A DNA stretch of 64,000 nucleotides from Bradyrhizobium sp. ORS 285 (GTDB taxonomy: Bacteria; Pseudomonadota; Alphaproteobacteria; Rhizobiales; Xanthobacteraceae): positions 4,919,001-4,983,000 of the forward strand of contig NZ_LT859959.1 in NCBI RefSeq assembly GCF_900176205.1. The letters are read 5' to 3'. Under the pieces are notes generated by a model. The model made no database searches, had not been told where the DNA came from, and saw nothing but the letters and a program-made list of their open reading frames with translations. Shown piece by piece: positions 62,276-64,000 of this stretch (position 1 is the first letter of the stretch; the number at the start of each line of letters is the position of its first letter). Both the position numbers and the translations under genes were made by a program.

Positions 62276-62289
62276 TTTTAGACCTAAAA
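62276..62289. promoter_or_regulatory. Operator TTTTAGACCTAAAA upstream of the aryl-CoA monooxygenase
   Basis: TTTTAGACCTAAAA is a palindrome (arms ATTTTAG/CTAAAAT, 62275-62290) 38-51 bases before the monooxygenase start. It is the partner of the 55866-55879 site. It lies between the crotonase stop and the monooxygenase start, so the monooxygenase has its own regulated promoter. Confidence 0.7.
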
Positions 62290-62325
62290 TATCTCCTGGC
62301 AAGCCCCTTCGGTTCCCGACGCGGC

Positions 62326-63162
62326 TCAATTGCCCTGGAAGACAGGCTTGGACTTCGCGGCAAAGGCCTCGAATGCGCGGTTGAAATCCTCGGTCGTCAT
62401 GCACAAGGCCTGGGCAACTGCCTCCGCCTCGATCGCTTCTTCCACCGACATCGCCCATTCCATCGCCAGCATGCGCTTGGTCATGGTGTTGGCGAAGGTC
62501 GGACCATTCGCGATCTCGGTGGCCAGCGCCACGGCCTGCGTCAGCACGTCGTTCGGCGCAACGATCCGGCTGAAGAAGCCCCAGCGCTCGCCCTCGTCGG
62601 CGCTCATGAAGCGGCCGGTGTAGAGCAACTCGGACGCACGCGACTGGCCGATGATGCGCGGCAGGATCGCACAGGCGCCCATGTCGCAGCCGGCAAGACC
62701 GACCTTGTTGAACAGGAACGCGACCTTGGCGCCGGTCGCGGCGAGCCTGATGTCGGAAGCCATCGCAACGATCGCGCCGGCGCCGGCACAGATGCCCTCC
62801 ACGGCCGCGACGATCGGCTGCGGACAGGCGCGCATCGCCTTGACGAGGTCGCCGGTCATCCGCGTGAACGCGGTCAGGCCTTTGGTGTCCATCTTCACCA
62901 GTGGCCCAATGATCTCGAACACGTCGCCACCGGACGAGAAATTTCCGCCCGCGCCGGTCACGACGATCGCCTTGACGTCGTCGTCGAACGCGCAGGCGCG
63001 GAAGAAGTCGGTCAGCTCGCGATAGCTCTCGAAGGTCAGCGGATTCTTGCGTTCCGGCCGATTGAGCGTCACCGTCGCGACGCGATCCTTGACCGTGAGC
63101 AGGAAATGGCTCGGCTTGTAGTCAGCCAGCGGCACGGTGACGGGATTGGCGGGTTTGGACAT
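62326..63162 (-). CDS. Crotonase-superfamily protein lacking both hydratase glutamates
   Basis: Enoyl-CoA hydratase/isomerase family protein of 278 residues. CoA-binding and oxyanion segments are present: [32 protein letters not shown] and [21 protein letters not shown]. In true hydratases the two catalytic Glu lie in GGGCELAMMCD and QPEI; here those positions read [11 protein letters not shown] and FNKV, so both are lost. An Asp in [13 protein letters not shown] aligns with the catalytic Asp of dienoyl-CoA isomerases. It therefore probably catalyses an isomerisation or ring hydrolysis on an aryl-CoA product rather than hydration. It lies between the SDR and monooxygenase genes. Confidence 0.88.
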   Translation of the reverse strand: MSKPANPVTVPLADYKPSHFLLTVKDRVATVTLNRPERKNPLTFESYRELTDFFRACAFDDDVKAIVVTGAGGNFSSGGDVFEIIGPLVKMDTKGLTAFTRMTGDLVKAMRACPQPIVAAVEGICAGAGAIVAMASDIRLAATGAKVAFLFNKVGLAGCDMGACAILPRIIGQSRASELLYTGRFMSADEGERWGFFSRIVAPNDVLTQAVALATEIANGPTFANTMTKRMLAMEWAMSVEEAIEAEAVAQALCMTTEDFNRAFEAFAAKSKPVFQGN

Positions 63163-63204
63163 GGTGACTCCCTGTGCTCGGTTCTTGTGATTGGAAGACG
63201 CGGT

Positions 63205-63966
63205 TCAGACTTCGCCGCCGGCGACGGCGATCGCCTGCCCCGTGATGGCGCCGGCGCCTGTGCCGCACAGCCACAGCACGGTATCGGCGACCTCCTGCGG
63301 CTTGATCAGCCGCCCCTGCGGATTGTGCTTGGCCAGTTCGGCGACCGCCTGCTCGCGGCTGCGGCCGGTCTTTTTCATGATGTTGTCGACGCTGTCGGCG
63401 ACGAGGTCCGTATCGGTGAATCCAGGGCACACGGCGTTGACAGTGACGCCTGTGGCGGCCAGCTCCAGGGCAAGCGATCGCGTGAGGCCGACGACCGCAT
63501 GTTTTGCGGCCGTGTAGGCGCTGACATAGGGATAGCCCTTAAGGCCCGCGGTCGACCCGACCGCAACGATGCGGCCGTAAGGCTGTGCCTTCATCGCTGG
63601 CAACACGGCCTGCACCGCGTGCACCACGCCCATGAAGTTGACGTCCATCATGCGGCGGAACAGCGCGGCATCGGACTTCAGGAACGGCGCGGACTCCGCG
63701 CTGCCGGCGTTGGCGACGAGAATCGTGATCGGTTGCCGCTCGGCGGCAGCCGTCACCGCCGCAGTCAGCGCCGACTGATCGGCGACATCAGCAACGGCAG
63801 CGTGGTCGGCAGAGCCGGCCGCGATTGCCTCATCGAGCGTTGCGCGGCTACGCCCGACGATCGTCACGGTTGCGCCAGCAAGCTTCAGAGCGCGCGCGAT
63901 TTCGCGTCCGATCCCGCGTCCGCCGCCCGTGACCATCGCATGCGCTGCTGCAGGCAGTCCGGACAT
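63205..63966 (-). CDS. Short-chain dehydrogenase/reductase
   Basis: Classical SDR of 253 residues, likely a 3-hydroxyacyl-CoA dehydrogenase in the aryl-CoA pathway. The cofactor motif is MVTGGGRGIGREIARAL, the NAG motif is LVANAGSAES, catalytic Ser is in AVGSTAGLKGY, and the YxxxK pair is in VSAYTAAKHAVVG. The PG motif CPGFTDTDLVADSVDNIMKK and a C-terminal GAGAITGQAIAVAGGEV follow. Arg in GRSRATLD after strand 2 suggests NADP preference, which is uncertain. It is 42 bases upstream of the crotonase gene on the same strand; its own promoter lies at or beyond the window edge. Confidence 0.9.
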   Translation of the reverse strand: MSGLPAAAHAMVTGGGRGIGREIARALKLAGATVTIVGRSRATLDEAIAAGSADHAAVADVADQSALTAAVTAAAERQPITILVANAGSAESAPFLKSDAALFRRMMDVNFMGVVHAVQAVLPAMKAQPYGRIVAVGSTAGLKGYPYVSAYTAAKHAVVGLTRSLALELAATGVTVNAVCPGFTDTDLVADSVDNIMKKTGRSREQAVAELAKHNPQGRLIKPQEVADTVLWLCGTGAGAITGQAIAVAGGEV

Positions 63967-64000
63967 GCGCGCGTCTCCTTATTTCTTGCCATACGATCGC

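Overview
The window is GC-rich chromosomal DNA that looks like Bradyrhizobium or a close relative in the Alphaproteobacteria. The reasons are the protein families present (DUF1236, rhizobial-type IS110 transposases, a protocatechuate 4,5-cleavage operon, a 2-aminobenzoyl/salicylyl-CoA type monooxygenase) and the many dispersed inverted-repeat elements typical of that genus. The species call is inference. No rRNA, tRNA or CRISPR array was seen.

Layout. 0-2.5 kb: the C-terminal half of an RND efflux pump, then a PadR regulator with its own promoter and palindromic operator. 3-5.2 kb: a stand-alone ligAB pair (ring-cleavage dioxygenase) divergent from a LysR regulator, with a perfect FNR/FixK-type box between them. 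5.2-18.7 kb: mixed metabolic and envelope genes, including a VOC protein, an amine oxidase with a RibD-like reductase, a membrane-anchored hydrolase, a GMC oxidoreductase facing an HTH-GAF regulator, a double hotdog thioesterase, an L,D-transpeptidase, a FabA paralogue lacking its catalytic histidine, and a MarR-GNAT fusion. 18.8-25.7 kb: a xylose-type operon in the order lacI, xylB, xylA, ABC ATPase, permease, binding protein. 25.7-28.7 kb: small and unknown genes, a peptidase relic and a block of repeats.

28.7-44.7 kb is a large aromatic-acid region. It holds pobA (4-hydroxybenzoate to protocatechuate) with an AraC regulator, a cytochrome P450 that shares an upstream motif with pobA, an OYE-family reductase with an HxlR regulator, AMP nucleosidase, and an operon read as MFS transporter-ligJ-ligK-dehydrogenase-ligI-ligA-ligB-ligC with a LysR gene upstream. 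Together these take up 4-hydroxybenzoate or protocatechuate and convert it through 4,5-cleavage to pyruvate and oxaloacetate.

45-53 kb: TspO, a MoxR/CoxE pair, a repeat-dense block with a 320-bp tandem duplication, and two different IS110-superfamily elements. One of these has inserted exactly at the end of a dispersed repeat, so both its ends can be read. A structured repeat at 52.3 kb matches one at 27.9 kb, and the paired stems of the two copies differ by compensatory changes. 53.6-64 kb: a CoA-dependent aromatic degradation region with RidA, an aryl-CoA ligase, MarR, a branched-chain-type binding protein, a cupin, an FAD monooxygenase, a bifunctional aryl-CoA monooxygenase/reductase, a crotonase and an SDR. 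The ligase and the aryl-CoA monooxygenase share a 14-bp palindromic operator.
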